Below, in pieces: positions 50,208-59,898 of a DNA stretch of 64,000 nucleotides; position 1 is the stretch's first letter, and the number at the start of each line of letters is the position of its first letter. The DNA is from JBGTSJ01 sp041940305 (GTDB taxonomy: Bacteria; Planctomycetota; Planctomycetia; Planctomycetales; Planctomycetaceae): NCBI GenBank assembly GCA_041940305.1, contig JBGTSJ010000022.1, positions 1 to 64,000 on the forward strand. Direction: 5' to 3'. The notes beneath the pieces are model-generated. The model saw nothing but the letters and a program-made list of their open reading frames with translations, ran no database searches and was not told the origin of the DNA. Both the position numbers and the translations under genes were made by a program.

Positions 50208-53186
50208 ATGAGCGCAGCAAGTCCGGCAGGTCGAGAGGGCTACTCCGACTCAAAGCGTCGCTCCCGCACGCGCGTGCGGGCACTCGTGGGGAGTGGAGTT
50301 CTGCTGGTGGCGGCCGTGGCCGCCACTTCTCTGCGGACGCCGTCACGGGCTCAGGAATGGATTGACGAGGGGATTGCGGCTCTGCAGTCGGGCAATCCCG
50401 CTGAGGCGCGCGAGCTGGCGAATCGCGCTCTGAGGGAAGTCCCGGACTCCCCGTCAGCACTGTTGCTAGCGGCACGAGCCTCGAAGCAGATGCGGCAGTT
50501 TACGCCAGCGATCGGATACTATGATCGGATACCGGACGACGGGACGGCGGCCGCCGTGAGCGCGCGAACGGAATCGGGTCAGGTGCGTCTTACGGAACTC
50601 GGCGAATTGTCGGCGGCCGAGCAGCAGTTTCGCCGGGCGTTGAAGCAGGACGGGGACTCCATCGACGCACATGCCGGCCTCGCGTATGTGCTGGGAATGA
50701 CGTCGCGTCCCCTGCAGGCCGAGTTGGAACGTCTCGAACTGATCCGGCTGGAGGCCGCGGATACGGCGCAGATGTATCTACTGGCGACCGGCGGCGCTGC
50801 GGTTGAGAATCCGCAGCAGTTGCAGGCCTGTGCCGAGATGTCGCCCGACGATCCGGCAGTCAAGCTGGGGACCGCCCGCATCGCGATTGAACTGGGCGAC
50901 TTCGACCGTGCCGCCGAGTTGCTCGGCGAACTGGCTGAGACTCAACCCGATTCGCACGAGGTGCAGGTGCTGCTGGGCGAACTCTGGCTGAGGTCCAATG
51001 CCGACGAAGAGTTTCGGAACTGGAGCCGGCGGATTACTGAGGCGGCTGCGGGCCATCCCGGAATCTGGTTCGTACGGGGACAGTATGCGGAGCGGCAAGG
51101 ACTCACGGAGGCTGCGGTGCGGTGCTACGGAGAGTGCGTGCTTCGCGCCCCCTGTTTCCCCAGCGGCGCGTACCGGCTCGGCCAATCGCTCGTGTCGCTG
51201 GACGAGACGGAGAGTGCAGCCCCGTTCCTCGAGCGAGCTGGATTGCTGGCCGACTACGCCAAGCAGGCGGAACTGGCGTATCGAGTGGGAGAGCCGGTCC
51301 ACTTCGGGCGATGCATGGAACTGGCGGAGTCGCTCGGGCTGACGTGGGAAGCGTACGGTTGGGCACGGGCGGCCATCGTCGAATTCGGTCCGGCCGCTGT
51401 GCCAAAAGCAAGAGTAGAGCGACTTCGATCGGCGACAATGCATTCGCCAATCGCTCGATCGACTACCGGGGATGAATTTCCGAACTTGGATCTGGCACGC
51501 TATCCATTGCCGGATTGGAGCGACTTCGGGCCGCTTCCTGAGGCGCCCCCGACGGTTGCCGCACTGAACGCCGTCAGCTTCCGCAATGACGCCGCACCTG
51601 CCGGTCTGGACTTCCAGTACCTCAATGGGGGCGCACCGCTGCGACATGGCATTGTGCACATGTACGAGGTCGTCGGCGGCGGGGTGGCGGTGATCGACTA
51701 TGACAGCGACGGGTGGCCCGACGTCTATCTGCCGCAGGGAGGAGAGTGGCCCGACTCCGCTGACCCCCGCGCCTTGGACGAGTTGTTTCGAAACAGGGGA
51801 GACGGAACTTTCCAGCGCGTGCAGCGGGACTGCATGCTGGAGGAGAACAGCTTCAGTCAGGGCGCAGCAGTCGGGGACTTCGACGGAGACGGATTCGCCG
51901 ACGTGTACGTGGCGAACATCGGCGCCAACCGCCTGTATCGCAACAACGGCGACGGGACGTTTGAGGACGTGACGGTCGCGGCGAGCGTCGGCGACGAGCG
52001 CTATTCGACGAGCGCGACCATCGCCGATTTCACGGGGGACGCCCTCCCCGAAATCTTCTCCCTCAATTACCTCTCCGGTCATGATTTGTTCGAGCGGGTC
52101 TGCGGGGACGCAGCCATTCCGCGGTCGTGCCTGCCGCAGTCATTCCGCGGCTCCCCGCCCCGTCTGTACCAGAACCTGGGAGACGGGGGATTCGCGGATG
52201 CGTCGAATGCATCCGGACTGACTGCAGCCGCCCCCGGACGGGGCCTGGGGCTGATCGCGGGCGACCTGGACGGGGCGGGGGGACTGGACGTGTACGTGGC
52301 TAACGATGTCGGACCGAATTCACTGTGGATCGGCATTCCGAGCGACGGCGGCGAGGCGGCGTTTCGTGATGACGGATTGATCCGAGGGGTGGCGCTGAAC
52401 CGTGACGGCGACTACGAGTCGGGAATGGGGATCGCCGCGGGGGACGTCGACCTGGACGGCCGCCTGGATCTGCTTGTGACGAACTTCGACGATCAAACCA
52501 ACACGCTCTACTGCCAGGAGGAGGGTGGCCACTTTGTCGATGCGTCGGCTACGGCCGGCTTCGCGCCGAAACGCCACGCGTATGTCGGCTGGGGGGCGCA
52601 GTTCTTCGACGCGGAGCTCGACGGCTTGCCGGACCTGATGCTGACCAACGGTCATGTGAATGATCTGCGAGATCGAGGGCAGGCCTATCAGATGCCGGCC
52701 CAGTTCTTCAGCAACACGGGCGACCGGCGGTTTGTGGAACGGGAAGCAGACCACCTCGGGCCCTTCTTCACCGAGCGTCATCTTGGCCGTGGGATGGCGC
52801 GCATTGACTGGAATCGGGATGGACGTGAGGACATTCTGATCACCCATCTGGATGCGCCGCTCGCCTTATTGACGAACACCTCGCCGCCCGCGGGCCAGGC
52901 GTTCCGCTGCCGGCTGGTCGGCGTCCAATCGGCTCGCGATCCAGTCGGGGCGACCGTCCGCGTGACGGTCGAAGGCCGGACCTGGACTCGGCAGTGGCTG
53001 GCCGGCGACGGCAATCAGTCGAGCAACGAGCGCATCCTCGTCTTTGCCACGGGGAACGGAGCCACGATTGAGAGCGTCGACGTCCACTGGCCCTCGGGGC
53101 AGGTCGATCGCCATCACGATCTGCCGACAGCCTGTGACGCTGTGTTTGTGGAGGGGCTGAGTCGCTGGCTCGAACTGCCGCGGTGA
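50208..53186 (+). CDS. TPR - CRTAC1 (FG-GAP / ASPIC-UnbV) protein
   Basis: A 992-residue protein. One hydrophobic N-terminal helix (about residues 25-40) anchors or exports it. TPR-like helices run from about 45 to 390 (EWIDEGIAALQSGNPAEARE and similar). The C-terminal propeller region shows GDFDGDGFADVYVANIG, GDLDGAGGLDVYVAND and GDVDLDGRLDLLVTN, then ASPIC/UnbV at the end (GATVRVTVEGRTW, VDVHWPSGQVD). It is a close paralogue of the gene cut off at the right end of the window. The start at 50208 is at the beginning of the membrane-anchor region; the open frame upstream is not protein-like. It ends 36 bases before a convergent gene. Confidence 0.9.
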   Translation: MSAASPAGREGYSDSKRRSRTRVRALVGSGVLLVAAVAATSLRTPSRAQEWIDEGIAALQSGNPAEARELANRALREVPDSPSALLLAARASKQMRQFTPAIGYYDRIPDDGTAAAVSARTESGQVRLTELGELSAAEQQFRRALKQDGDSIDAHAGLAYVLGMTSRPLQAELERLELIRLEAADTAQMYLLATGGAAVENPQQLQACAEMSPDDPAVKLGTARIAIELGDFDRAAELLGELAETQPDSHEVQVLLGELWLRSNADEEFRNWSRRITEAAAGHPGIWFVRGQYAERQGLTEAAVRCYGECVLRAPCFPSGAYRLGQSLVSLDETESAAPFLERAGLLADYAKQAELAYRVGEPVHFGRCMELAESLGLTWEAYGWARAAIVEFGPAAVPKARVERLRSATMHSPIARSTTGDEFPNLDLARYPLPDWSDFGPLPEAPPTVAALNAVSFRNDAAPAGLDFQYLNGGAPLRHGIVHMYEVVGGGVAVIDYDSDGWPDVYLPQGGEWPDSADPRALDELFRNRGDGTFQRVQRDCMLEENSFSQGAAVGDFDGDGFADVYVANIGANRLYRNNGDGTFEDVTVAASVGDERYSTSATIADFTGDALPEIFSLNYLSGHDLFERVCGDAAIPRSCLPQSFRGSPPRLYQNLGDGGFADASNASGLTAAAPGRGLGLIAGDLDGAGGLDVYVANDVGPNSLWIGIPSDGGEAAFRDDGLIRGVALNRDGDYESGMGIAAGDVDLDGRLDLLVTNFDDQTNTLYCQEEGGHFVDASATAGFAPKRHAYVGWGAQFFDAELDGLPDLMLTNGHVNDLRDRGQAYQMPAQFFSNTGDRRFVEREADHLGPFFTERHLGRGMARIDWNRDGREDILITHLDAPLALLTNTSPPAGQAFRCRLVGVQSARDPVGATVRVTVEGRTWTRQWLAGDGNQSSNERILVFATGNGATIESVDVHWPSGQVDRHHDLPTACDAVFVEGLSRWLELPR

Positions 53187-53222
53187 GCGATGACGCGTCA
53201 GAAGACTGCGACGCATCGACCG

Positions 53223-55736
53223 TTACTCTTCGACGATTTCGAGCGTCGTATTGAGGTCAATCGGGCCGGCGATCAGTTGCACCGAGCCGGAGGGCCACTG
53301 GCAGCGGATCTCGGAAACCTCATCCGACTCATTCAGACCGAAGTACAGCGGAGCGCGGCTGTGTGAGAGATAGCCGGACTGCCCATCGTTGACCTTCATG
53401 TACGATGCTTCGGAGGTGACCACCGTGACGACGGCTCCGAGCGCGTCCCGATTGGAGGTTGTCCCGGTCAGCCGGACTTTCAGGTATCGCACGGACTTGC
53501 GGTCGGTCAGATTGCTGACCAGCACCATCGGGGGAGAATTGAAGTCGTTGGTAACGATATCCAGGTCGCCATCCTCATCGAGGTCAAAGATGACGGACCC
53601 CCGAGAACCGATGGCGGACCAGACGGCGACGCGGCCCGTGCGATCCTCGCAGTCGATGTGCTCCCGATCGGCACCGTCGCAGTCGCACTCGAAATACGGA
53701 ATGGCGGTCTGCCCGTTGCGGCGCGGCTCCACTCCCAGGATGAATTCGCTGTCCCGAAACTGCCGGCCCTGATCATTCAACAGCAGCGTATTCACGCCGT
53801 AACGGAACGGGAGATTCATGCTGGCGGTGATGAACACGTCGTCGTATCCGTCGGCGTTCAGGTCTCCGACGCTCAGGCCCCACGGCCAGTAGTTCTCGAC
53901 CCCCAGCGCGTCGGAAAGTTCCGTGAATAGACCGTCTCCCTGATTCGCGAACAGGGCATTGCCGAAAATGCTGGCGCCGTCCGTCTGCAGAAATGACTCG
54001 GGAAACTGCATGTCGGCCTTGAGCTTCTCCTGATCCGGGCCGACTTCCACACTCATGTCCGAGTGCATGTCGCTGATGAGGATGTCCAGATCGGCGTCGT
54101 TGTCGAAGTCGAACGCCTTCAATCCCATGGCGCCCCACGGCGTCTTTGGGAAGACCTCCCGGCTGCGGCGCACGAACCGTTCACCGGCCTGGTTTTCGTA
54201 GTATTCATCGTTTCCCTGCATGTTGAGCACATACAGGTCCTGCCAGCCGTCGGCGTTCAGATCCATGGCGCCGGCGTCCCCCGTCCAGGACTCATCGACG
54301 AGTCCCAGCTTTTCGGTGACGTCCTCGAAGCGATGATCTCCCAGGTTGCGATAGAGAATGCTGCGTTCATTCCGCTCCGGCTTGAGATGGCCGGCGAAGG
54401 CGTCCTTGTAGGCGACGTAGTACTCGTAATCGGCAGGAGCTTCATGGCGGATCGGCTCCATTGTCACGGACGCGACCTCGTCCGTGGTGTACCGGCCGAC
54501 GTTGCACACAAACAGATCCAGCAGCCCGTCGCGGTCGAAATCAAAGAACACCGCCCCGGAGGAGTGTCCCACGTAGTCGACGCCGGCTTCCTCCGACACG
54601 TCCTGAAAACGCCCCTGCCCGTCGTTGAGGTACAGGACGTTGCCGCCGCGGACGCTGGTCACAAACAGGTCGGCGTCGGCGTCGTTGTCGATATCGGCGA
54701 ATGACGCGGAAACCCAGATGCGGTCGGAACGGGTGAGGCCGGCGGACTCGGTGACATCCTCGAACCGGCCGCCGCCGGCGTTCCGAAACAACTCGTTCGT
54801 GCCGGCCTGCGTGCAGAAGTAAATGTCGAGCCGGCCGTCCCCGTCGACGTCGGCGACAGCGACCCCATTGCCATGGTCATAATGCGATGCGAGGTAATCG
54901 CGGCCCGCATCGTCCACGATCTTGTTGCGAAACGTGATTCCCGACTCGGCGAGTCGATCGACGAACTGAAAGTCGTGAAAGACGCCAAAGGCGTCGACGG
55001 TGGCCAGTTGCGCACTCCGCCGGGACTCGAGCCAGGGAGGAGCCACGATCTCCGGCGGAACGGCCTTTCGCTCCGCGAGAACCCGGTCGAGGTCGCGCGT
55101 CAGATCTCGCCGTTCGTCCGCCGAGAGCGCTTCGTAGTAACCGCGGATCCGGCGATACGGATCAATGAGGATGAACTTCGAGCTGTGCACGATGGGTGAT
55201 GTCGCATCGTCGGCAGCCTCCTCGACGGGAAGAAAGAAACTGTCCCGGCTGAGTTTGCGTACGTCGTCTTCCGAACCGGTCAGGAAGCGCCACATGTGGG
55301 GATCGGCCGAATGGGCCGAGGCGTAGGACTTAAGAACCTCGGGAGTGTCGTGTTCCGGATCGACCGTAATGCTGATCAACCGAATGTCCCGCCGGAGCGG
55401 ATGACGTCGTAGCCTATTCTGAATGGTAGCGAGTTCGCGGGTCTGCATGGGGCAGGTCGCCGTGCAGCGGGTGAAGATGAAGTTGGCGATCCAGACCTTG
55501 CCGTCCAGCTGATCGGTCCCAAAGTCGCTGCCGCTCTGGTCTGTCAGAGTAAACGCCGGGATGGTGCCCAGCACCGGGATCGAGCGGTCAGCAGACTCTT
55601 CGCCGGAACCGGGACGGAGATTCGATTCGTCTGTTCGCTCAGCAACATCGGTAGGCGGCCGATTCATGACCCACGCCGCAATGCTGAGTCCAGCAACAGC
55701 GATGACCAAAACTGTGGCTGCGATGCGACGTTTCAT
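53223..55736 (-). CDS. SCO1/SenC - CRTAC1 fusion protein
   Basis: An 837-residue exported protein. A signal anchor (about 5-24) leads into a thioredoxin-fold SCO domain (about 55-215) with the copper-binding CxxxC (Cys91, Cys95) and His184 in VHSSKFILID. From about 240 a CRTAC1-type FG-GAP propeller follows (DVDGDGRLDIYFCTQ, DFDRDGLLDLFVCN, DLNADGYDDVFITAS), ending in ASPIC/UnbV (ALGAVVTVVTSEA, IRCQWPSGSVQ). SCO proteins deliver copper to COX2-type cupredoxins, and the upstream operon gene is COX2-like. The fused partner suggests the propeller receives or presents copper or electrons. All SCO ligands are intact. Confidence 0.9.
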   Translation of the reverse strand: MKRRIAATVLVIAVAGLSIAAWVMNRPPTDVAERTDESNLRPGSGEESADRSIPVLGTIPAFTLTDQSGSDFGTDQLDGKVWIANFIFTRCTATCPMQTRELATIQNRLRRHPLRRDIRLISITVDPEHDTPEVLKSYASAHSADPHMWRFLTGSEDDVRKLSRDSFFLPVEEAADDATSPIVHSSKFILIDPYRRIRGYYEALSADERRDLTRDLDRVLAERKAVPPEIVAPPWLESRRSAQLATVDAFGVFHDFQFVDRLAESGITFRNKIVDDAGRDYLASHYDHGNGVAVADVDGDGRLDIYFCTQAGTNELFRNAGGGRFEDVTESAGLTRSDRIWVSASFADIDNDADADLFVTSVRGGNVLYLNDGQGRFQDVSEEAGVDYVGHSSGAVFFDFDRDGLLDLFVCNVGRYTTDEVASVTMEPIRHEAPADYEYYVAYKDAFAGHLKPERNERSILYRNLGDHRFEDVTEKLGLVDESWTGDAGAMDLNADGWQDLYVLNMQGNDEYYENQAGERFVRRSREVFPKTPWGAMGLKAFDFDNDADLDILISDMHSDMSVEVGPDQEKLKADMQFPESFLQTDGASIFGNALFANQGDGLFTELSDALGVENYWPWGLSVGDLNADGYDDVFITASMNLPFRYGVNTLLLNDQGRQFRDSEFILGVEPRRNGQTAIPYFECDCDGADREHIDCEDRTGRVAVWSAIGSRGSVIFDLDEDGDLDIVTNDFNSPPMVLVSNLTDRKSVRYLKVRLTGTTSNRDALGAVVTVVTSEASYMKVNDGQSGYLSHSRAPLYFGLNESDEVSEIRCQWPSGSVQLIAGPIDLNTTLEIVEE

Positions 55737-55834
55737 TACGATGGAACTCCAGAATTCGCTTCAGTCACGCGCGCCATGCGAACTTCGTACCAAGAGTTCG
55801 CGACACCGAGTATCGGCCTGGAGATGTCGCGGGA

Positions 55835-56317
55835 TCAGGGATGGGCGGGCAGCGAAGCCAGCCATGCTGCGAAGTCGCTGGACGATTGGACGACGATGTT
55901 TCCAGACAGTTGCGGGTGCGTGAAACCGCAAAACTGGTCGCCACGGAACTCGAGATTCCCGGCGCCTCCCGTTGAGAGGGCCAGTTCAAAGGAGAGGTCA
56001 GGGACGGCGATCTCCTTCAGATCGCGTTCGGGGACTGCGAACGAGTAGAGGTAGTCCTCGCTCTTCAGCAGGATGCGGAGCCGGGTGTGCTGCGGAGCAT
56101 GGGGATGGCGAACGGTATGCCGATCGTCATGCGTGCCGAAAATCCCATCCGGGCCGGGATACCGGACATACCACTCGTATTCGCGTCCCGTGATCTCGAT
56201 GGCCAGCGGTTCGTGCGACCGGCTCGGCGGAGGTTCTGAGGCGTTGTCAGCCTGGTCGCTGCAGCCGAGCAATGCGATGAAGCAAGCGATGCCGGCCGGC
56301 CAATGCGAATTGTGCAA
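55835..56317 (-). CDS. COX2-like cupredoxin lipoprotein lacking CuA ligands
   Basis: A lipoprotein of about 160 residues. The segment EITGREYEWYVRYPGPDG, the DYLYSFAVPERDLKEIAVPD loop and GDQFCGFTHPQLSG align with the periplasmic half of cytochrome oxidase subunit II. The first His (usually DVxHSF) is Tyr, the first Cys of CxxxC is Gly, and the final Met is Leu; only one Cys and one His remain. CuA cannot form in the usual way. No TM hairpin of true COX2 is present. The start is uncertain: a TTG at 56317 gives a lipobox ALLGC; ATGs exist at 56401 and upstream to 56542. The SCO-CRTAC1 gene follows after about 98 bases on the same strand. Confidence 0.72.
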   Translation of the reverse strand: MHNSHWPAGIACFIALLGCSDQADNASEPPPSRSHEPLAIEITGREYEWYVRYPGPDGIFGTHDDRHTVRHPHAPQHTRLRILLKSEDYLYSFAVPERDLKEIAVPDLSFELALSTGGAGNLEFRGDQFCGFTHPQLSGNIVVQSSSDFAAWLASLPAHP

Positions 56318-56575
56318 TGAGCGGGAGCGGGCTTCGCACCCGGTCTCTGCCAGCAACGAGGCCGGGCCGGTTGCAGTAATTGGGGGAGCGGGGCGATGCA
56401 TGTGTCCGCAACGACGCCGGAAGGCTGCAATACCGCTACGATCACCCTGCGTGGGAATTGACAGAATCAACTGTCGCATGCCACGCTCACGGACGGTGTG
56501 CGAGCGCAGGGCACCTGAATCCGTTATCTTCGGTGCGGACACGACATGTCAAGCCGCGCCGGTCGGCGAACTCTG

Positions 56576-58423
56576 ATGCGCGAGAACATTGCAAGACTAC
56601 TACTGCTGCTCGGGACATTGACGCTGTCCGGATGTGGCGAGTCATCCGCACCGCCCCCGGAAGGTGCTGTGCGTGTTCCCAGAATGGATCGGGCCGGGAA
56701 TCTGACGATCTGGTGGGATGAAGTCCCGCAGGAAGTGCTGACAGTGACGAGTCCATCGTCCGAGAGCAACATCCTGCGCGCGGATTACGTCGGCCCGGAT
56801 GCCTGTCGGAAGTGCCATCCGCAGAACCACGCCGACTGGTCCGAGCATCCGCACCGCTGGATGAATGCCCTCGCGGATGAGCACACGGTGCTCGGAGATT
56901 TCTCCGGCGCATCGATCAGCTACCTGGGAGGCACGGCGACGTTTGAGCAGTCTGGACCGCTGCGGCGGATGAGGCTGGAACGAGACGGAGCGACGCGCCA
57001 CTACGAGGTAACTCAGACGATCGGGCGGCGCTTCTTTCAGTATTACGTGGGCCGCATGGTCAGCGGCCCAGAGCCGTCGCACAGTCCGCTCTACTCGGCA
57101 GAGCACGTGCTGCCATTCGGGTATTGGCTGGACGAAGGAGAATGGGTGCCCGTCGTGCATATTGACGACGAACTGCCCGATGGCGAGCGACTCGATCCGT
57201 TCCGCACCGACTCGATCGCAGCGAACTTCCGGCCGTATGCAGTCCAGTGCAACTACTGCCATACGACGTTCCCGCTGGCAGACATGATGGTGCGGGCGAC
57301 GCACACGATCGGCCGCCATTCGCCGCAGCCAATGCATTTGTGGACGTCCGCGCTGCTGGAGCGCGAGCACCCGGATATCTGGAACGGAGAGCAGGCCGCG
57401 AGCGCGCTGGCCGATTTGGAAATGATGGATGTGATGCAGCGCATGATCGCGCTGGAAGCGCCGGAGCATGCGGTGACGCTCGGCGTCAGCTGCGAGGCCT
57501 GCCATCTGGGGTCTCGCGAGCATGCGGCAGGGCTCCGCCAGAAGCCTTCGTTCTTTCCCCTGGCAGCGGAACTCCATGTTGGAGGACCTGTGGAGACCGG
57601 CCGCAGCCGCGAGAACCTCAACTGGGCATGCGGCCGCTGTCATACGGGGCATCGACCGCAGTTCGCCGCCGGCATGGCGACTTGGAACTCGACCGAGTTC
57701 GACGACATGATGCGTGGTGCGTGCACAACGGAGATCATGTGCATCCACTGTCACGATCCCCATCAGGGAACGGGACCGATGTGGACGCGGACGGCCGAAC
57801 AGGACGATGCCTCCTGCCTGGTATGCCACACGCGCCTGGAGGATGTGACCGCTCGACTCGCCCATACGCACCATCAGCCGGGCAGCGACGGCGATCGCTG
57901 CTTGAACTGCCACATGCCCCGCCTTAACGAGGGCCTGCAGGACGTCGTCCGCACGCACATGATCTTCTCGCCGACAAATCGCGCGATGCTGGAGGCGGGC
58001 CAGCCCAATGCCTGCAACATGTGCCATGCGGATCGGCCGATCGACTGGGCCGTCAAGGCGATGTCGGATTGGTACGGAGCCGAGTTCTCCGAGACGGCCA
58101 TTGCCGCGGCCTATCCGCGTCGCAATGACGCCGCCAGTTTGAACTGGCTACGCCACGATCATGAGTCCGTGCGACTGGTCGCAGCCGATGTGCTCGCCAG
58201 AACGGATTCGAAGTTTGCGCTGGGGGAGTTGATTGAGGCGCTTGACGATCCGTACCTGATCAATCGTCAATTCGCACAGCGCGGCATTGAGCACATGCTC
58301 GACATGCAGCTGGAGGAGTTCGGGTATTCGTTCTACATGCAGAGTGCGGAGCGGCGAGAGGCGCTCCATCGCCTCCGACAGAAACTTGCGATCGCCGATC
58401 CCGACGTTCCGGACGACAGGTGA
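56576..58423 (+). CDS. Octaheme cytochrome c lipoprotein
   Basis: A 615-residue lipoprotein (signal ending TLSGC). Eight CxxCH heme sites are visible: CRKCH, CNYCH, CEACH, CGRCH, CIHCH, CLVCH, CLNCH and CNMCH, spread from about residue 77 to 482. The later ones sit close together as in doubled c554/NrfB-type packs. A HEAT-like helical tail follows (about 520-600). No CxxCK or catalytic Tyr-type site could be assigned, so it may be an electron carrier or a reductase. It is divergent from the COX2-like gene. The ATG at 56576 begins the signal peptide; an upstream ATG at 56546 is in frame. Confidence 0.9.
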   Translation: MRENIARLLLLLGTLTLSGCGESSAPPPEGAVRVPRMDRAGNLTIWWDEVPQEVLTVTSPSSESNILRADYVGPDACRKCHPQNHADWSEHPHRWMNALADEHTVLGDFSGASISYLGGTATFEQSGPLRRMRLERDGATRHYEVTQTIGRRFFQYYVGRMVSGPEPSHSPLYSAEHVLPFGYWLDEGEWVPVVHIDDELPDGERLDPFRTDSIAANFRPYAVQCNYCHTTFPLADMMVRATHTIGRHSPQPMHLWTSALLEREHPDIWNGEQAASALADLEMMDVMQRMIALEAPEHAVTLGVSCEACHLGSREHAAGLRQKPSFFPLAAELHVGGPVETGRSRENLNWACGRCHTGHRPQFAAGMATWNSTEFDDMMRGACTTEIMCIHCHDPHQGTGPMWTRTAEQDDASCLVCHTRLEDVTARLAHTHHQPGSDGDRCLNCHMPRLNEGLQDVVRTHMIFSPTNRAMLEAGQPNACNMCHADRPIDWAVKAMSDWYGAEFSETAIAAAYPRRNDAASLNWLRHDHESVRLVAADVLARTDSKFALGELIEALDDPYLINRQFAQRGIEHMLDMQLEEFGYSFYMQSAERREALHRLRQKLAIADPDVPDDR

Positions 58424-58795
58424 CGCGAACGCGAAAGAGTGTACGAGAACGGCCGGCTGCCTTGATCGGTCGCGGCAGTGGCATACCAGTTGCCAATGAC
58501 TGTGACGGAATCATCAGCTCAGAAGCAGCTGCTCATATTCACGACTTCTGGTGCTCGTCGGTGAAAGCGTCATGCTGGAGGTGTTGAAAGACTGAGCAAC
58601 CGTGCCTGCATGCAACGCATCAGATTGACCTGATCCGTTCGATCTGGTATGAAGTGTTGCAGAATGCAACAGTCCTATCGGTGTAACGCATTCTGGTCCA
58701 TTCTTATTTCATCTCAGGCACATCACCACGAGTTCACTGCCGATTGCAACGGCATCCTTCTGATGGTTCCATCATTCCCAACTGAGGAGCGACGT
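58424..58795. other. Intergenic region upstream of the DUF1559 gene
   Basis: This AT-richer spacer contains two suggestive elements. One is a sigma-54-like site at 58479-58494. The other is a perfect 7-base inverted repeat at 58655-58671 (TGTTGCA, GAA loop, TGCAACA), which could be an operator or the base of an RNA hairpin. No protein gene is evident. Confidence 0.45.
58479..58494 (+). promoter_or_regulatory. Possible sigma-54 promoter
   Basis: TGGCAT and TTGCC are separated by five bases, so GG and GC are 12 bases apart as in -24/-12 promoters. The site is about 300 bases upstream of the DUF1559 gene, which would leave a long leader. It also forms a TGGCA/TGCCA inverted repeat, so a chance palindrome is possible. 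Confidence 0.3.
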
Positions 58796-59806
58796 ATGGA
58801 ACGGCGACAGGCGAGGCGGAGCACCTGGAAAAACGCGTATGGATTCACCCTGATCGAACTGCTGGTTGTGATCGCGATCATCGCGATCCTGATCGCGCTG
58901 CTGCTTCCTGCGGTGCAGCAGGCCCGAGAGGCGGCGCGGCGCACGCAATGCAAGAACAACCTGAAGCAGATCGGGCTGGCACTGCACAACTACCACGACA
59001 CCTTCAACACGATGCCCGTTGGCAATCACTTCAACTACCGCGGCAACTGGCGGGTCGCAGTCTTCCCGTATCTGGACCAGGCCCCCATCTACAACACTCT
59101 CAGCTTCAGCGGTGGTCCGGCCACGTTCACCGGATGGTCTCCGCCCGTGTATGCGGCTCCGAATCAGGCACTGACCGGGTTTATCCTCCCCGGATACAAC
59201 TGCCCGTCCAGCACCCTTCCGAAGAATTCGACGCTGGGCGTGATGAACAACTTCTGCAACGGACAGACTGCCGACTACGTCGGCATCGGCGGAGGAGCGG
59301 ACCCACTCCTGGATGCCACGAACCCGGGCGCTCGCTGGGACATCTCGGGCCTCGGCATGTGCAGCGATCTGGTCTATTCCGGGCGCGACTGCTACAACGG
59401 CATGCTGCCCGCGCTGCGTAACATGCGGCTGGCGGACGCGACTGATGGAACGTCGAACGTCATGCTCGTGGGCGAACAGTCCGGCATGTACAACAGGCAG
59501 GACGTCCGTGCCAACTACTGGGGCGCCTGGACGGGAACGAGCCTGGGACGCACGACGTTCCCGGCCGTGACGGGCTGCGAGATTGTCGCCGGCATTACCA
59601 CCGTCGTCTATCAGATCAACTCCAACAATGCTCCCGGCGGTGCGCAGCCCTGGTACCTCAACACCGTCCTCAACTCGTTCCATGAGGGGGGCTGCAACAT
59701 CCTGATGTCCGACGGCTCGGTGCACTTCGCTTCCGAGAATCAGGATCTCAACACGCTGATTCGGCTGTCCGTCCGCAACGACGGCAACCCGGTGAACTTC
59801 CCGTAA
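58796..59806 (+). CDS. DUF1559 prepilin-like protein
   Basis: A 336-residue exported protein. It has a type IV prepilin-style N terminus: basic leader, then GFTLIELLVVIAIIAILIA, with processing expected at the G-F bond and Glu5 present. The DUF1559 signature follows (LLPAVQQAREAARRTQCKNN, NNLKQIGLALHNYHD). The C-terminal H-x-G-G motif is in FHEGGCNILMSDGSVHF. The family is greatly expanded in planctomycetes and probably forms or binds pseudopili or surface structures. GAGGAGC upstream of 58796 fixes the start. A hairpin 18 bases after the stop may set its level above that of the downstream lipoprotein genes. Confidence 0.95.
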   Translation: MERRQARRSTWKNAYGFTLIELLVVIAIIAILIALLLPAVQQAREAARRTQCKNNLKQIGLALHNYHDTFNTMPVGNHFNYRGNWRVAVFPYLDQAPIYNTLSFSGGPATFTGWSPPVYAAPNQALTGFILPGYNCPSSTLPKNSTLGVMNNFCNGQTADYVGIGGGADPLLDATNPGARWDISGLGMCSDLVYSGRDCYNGMLPALRNMRLADATDGTSNVMLVGEQSGMYNRQDVRANYWGAWTGTSLGRTTFPAVTGCEIVAGITTVVYQINSNNAPGGAQPWYLNTVLNSFHEGGCNILMSDGSVHFASENQDLNTLIRLSVRNDGNPVNFP

Positions 59807-59823
59807 CCGGGAGAGCGGTGCGG

Positions 59824-59850
59824 AGCCACGCTGCCCCGCGCGGCGTGGCT
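59824..59850 (+). terminator. Hairpin after the DUF1559 gene
   Basis: A perfect 8-base-pair stem (AGCCACGC with GCGTGGCT) lies 18 bases after the DUF1559 stop. No U-tract follows, so it may be a leaky terminator or an mRNA stabiliser between this gene and the lipoprotein gene. Confidence 0.45.
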
Positions 59851-59898
59851 GAGGATGGGGCTCGAGGAAGTACCGTCTGCGGAGCTGGGGGTCGAGCG

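Noticed and set aside
58645..58662. Second sigma-54-like site (TGGTAT then TTGCA)
   Set aside because: GG and GC are 13 rather than 12 bases apart, which usually destroys such promoters. The palindrome there is a better explanation.
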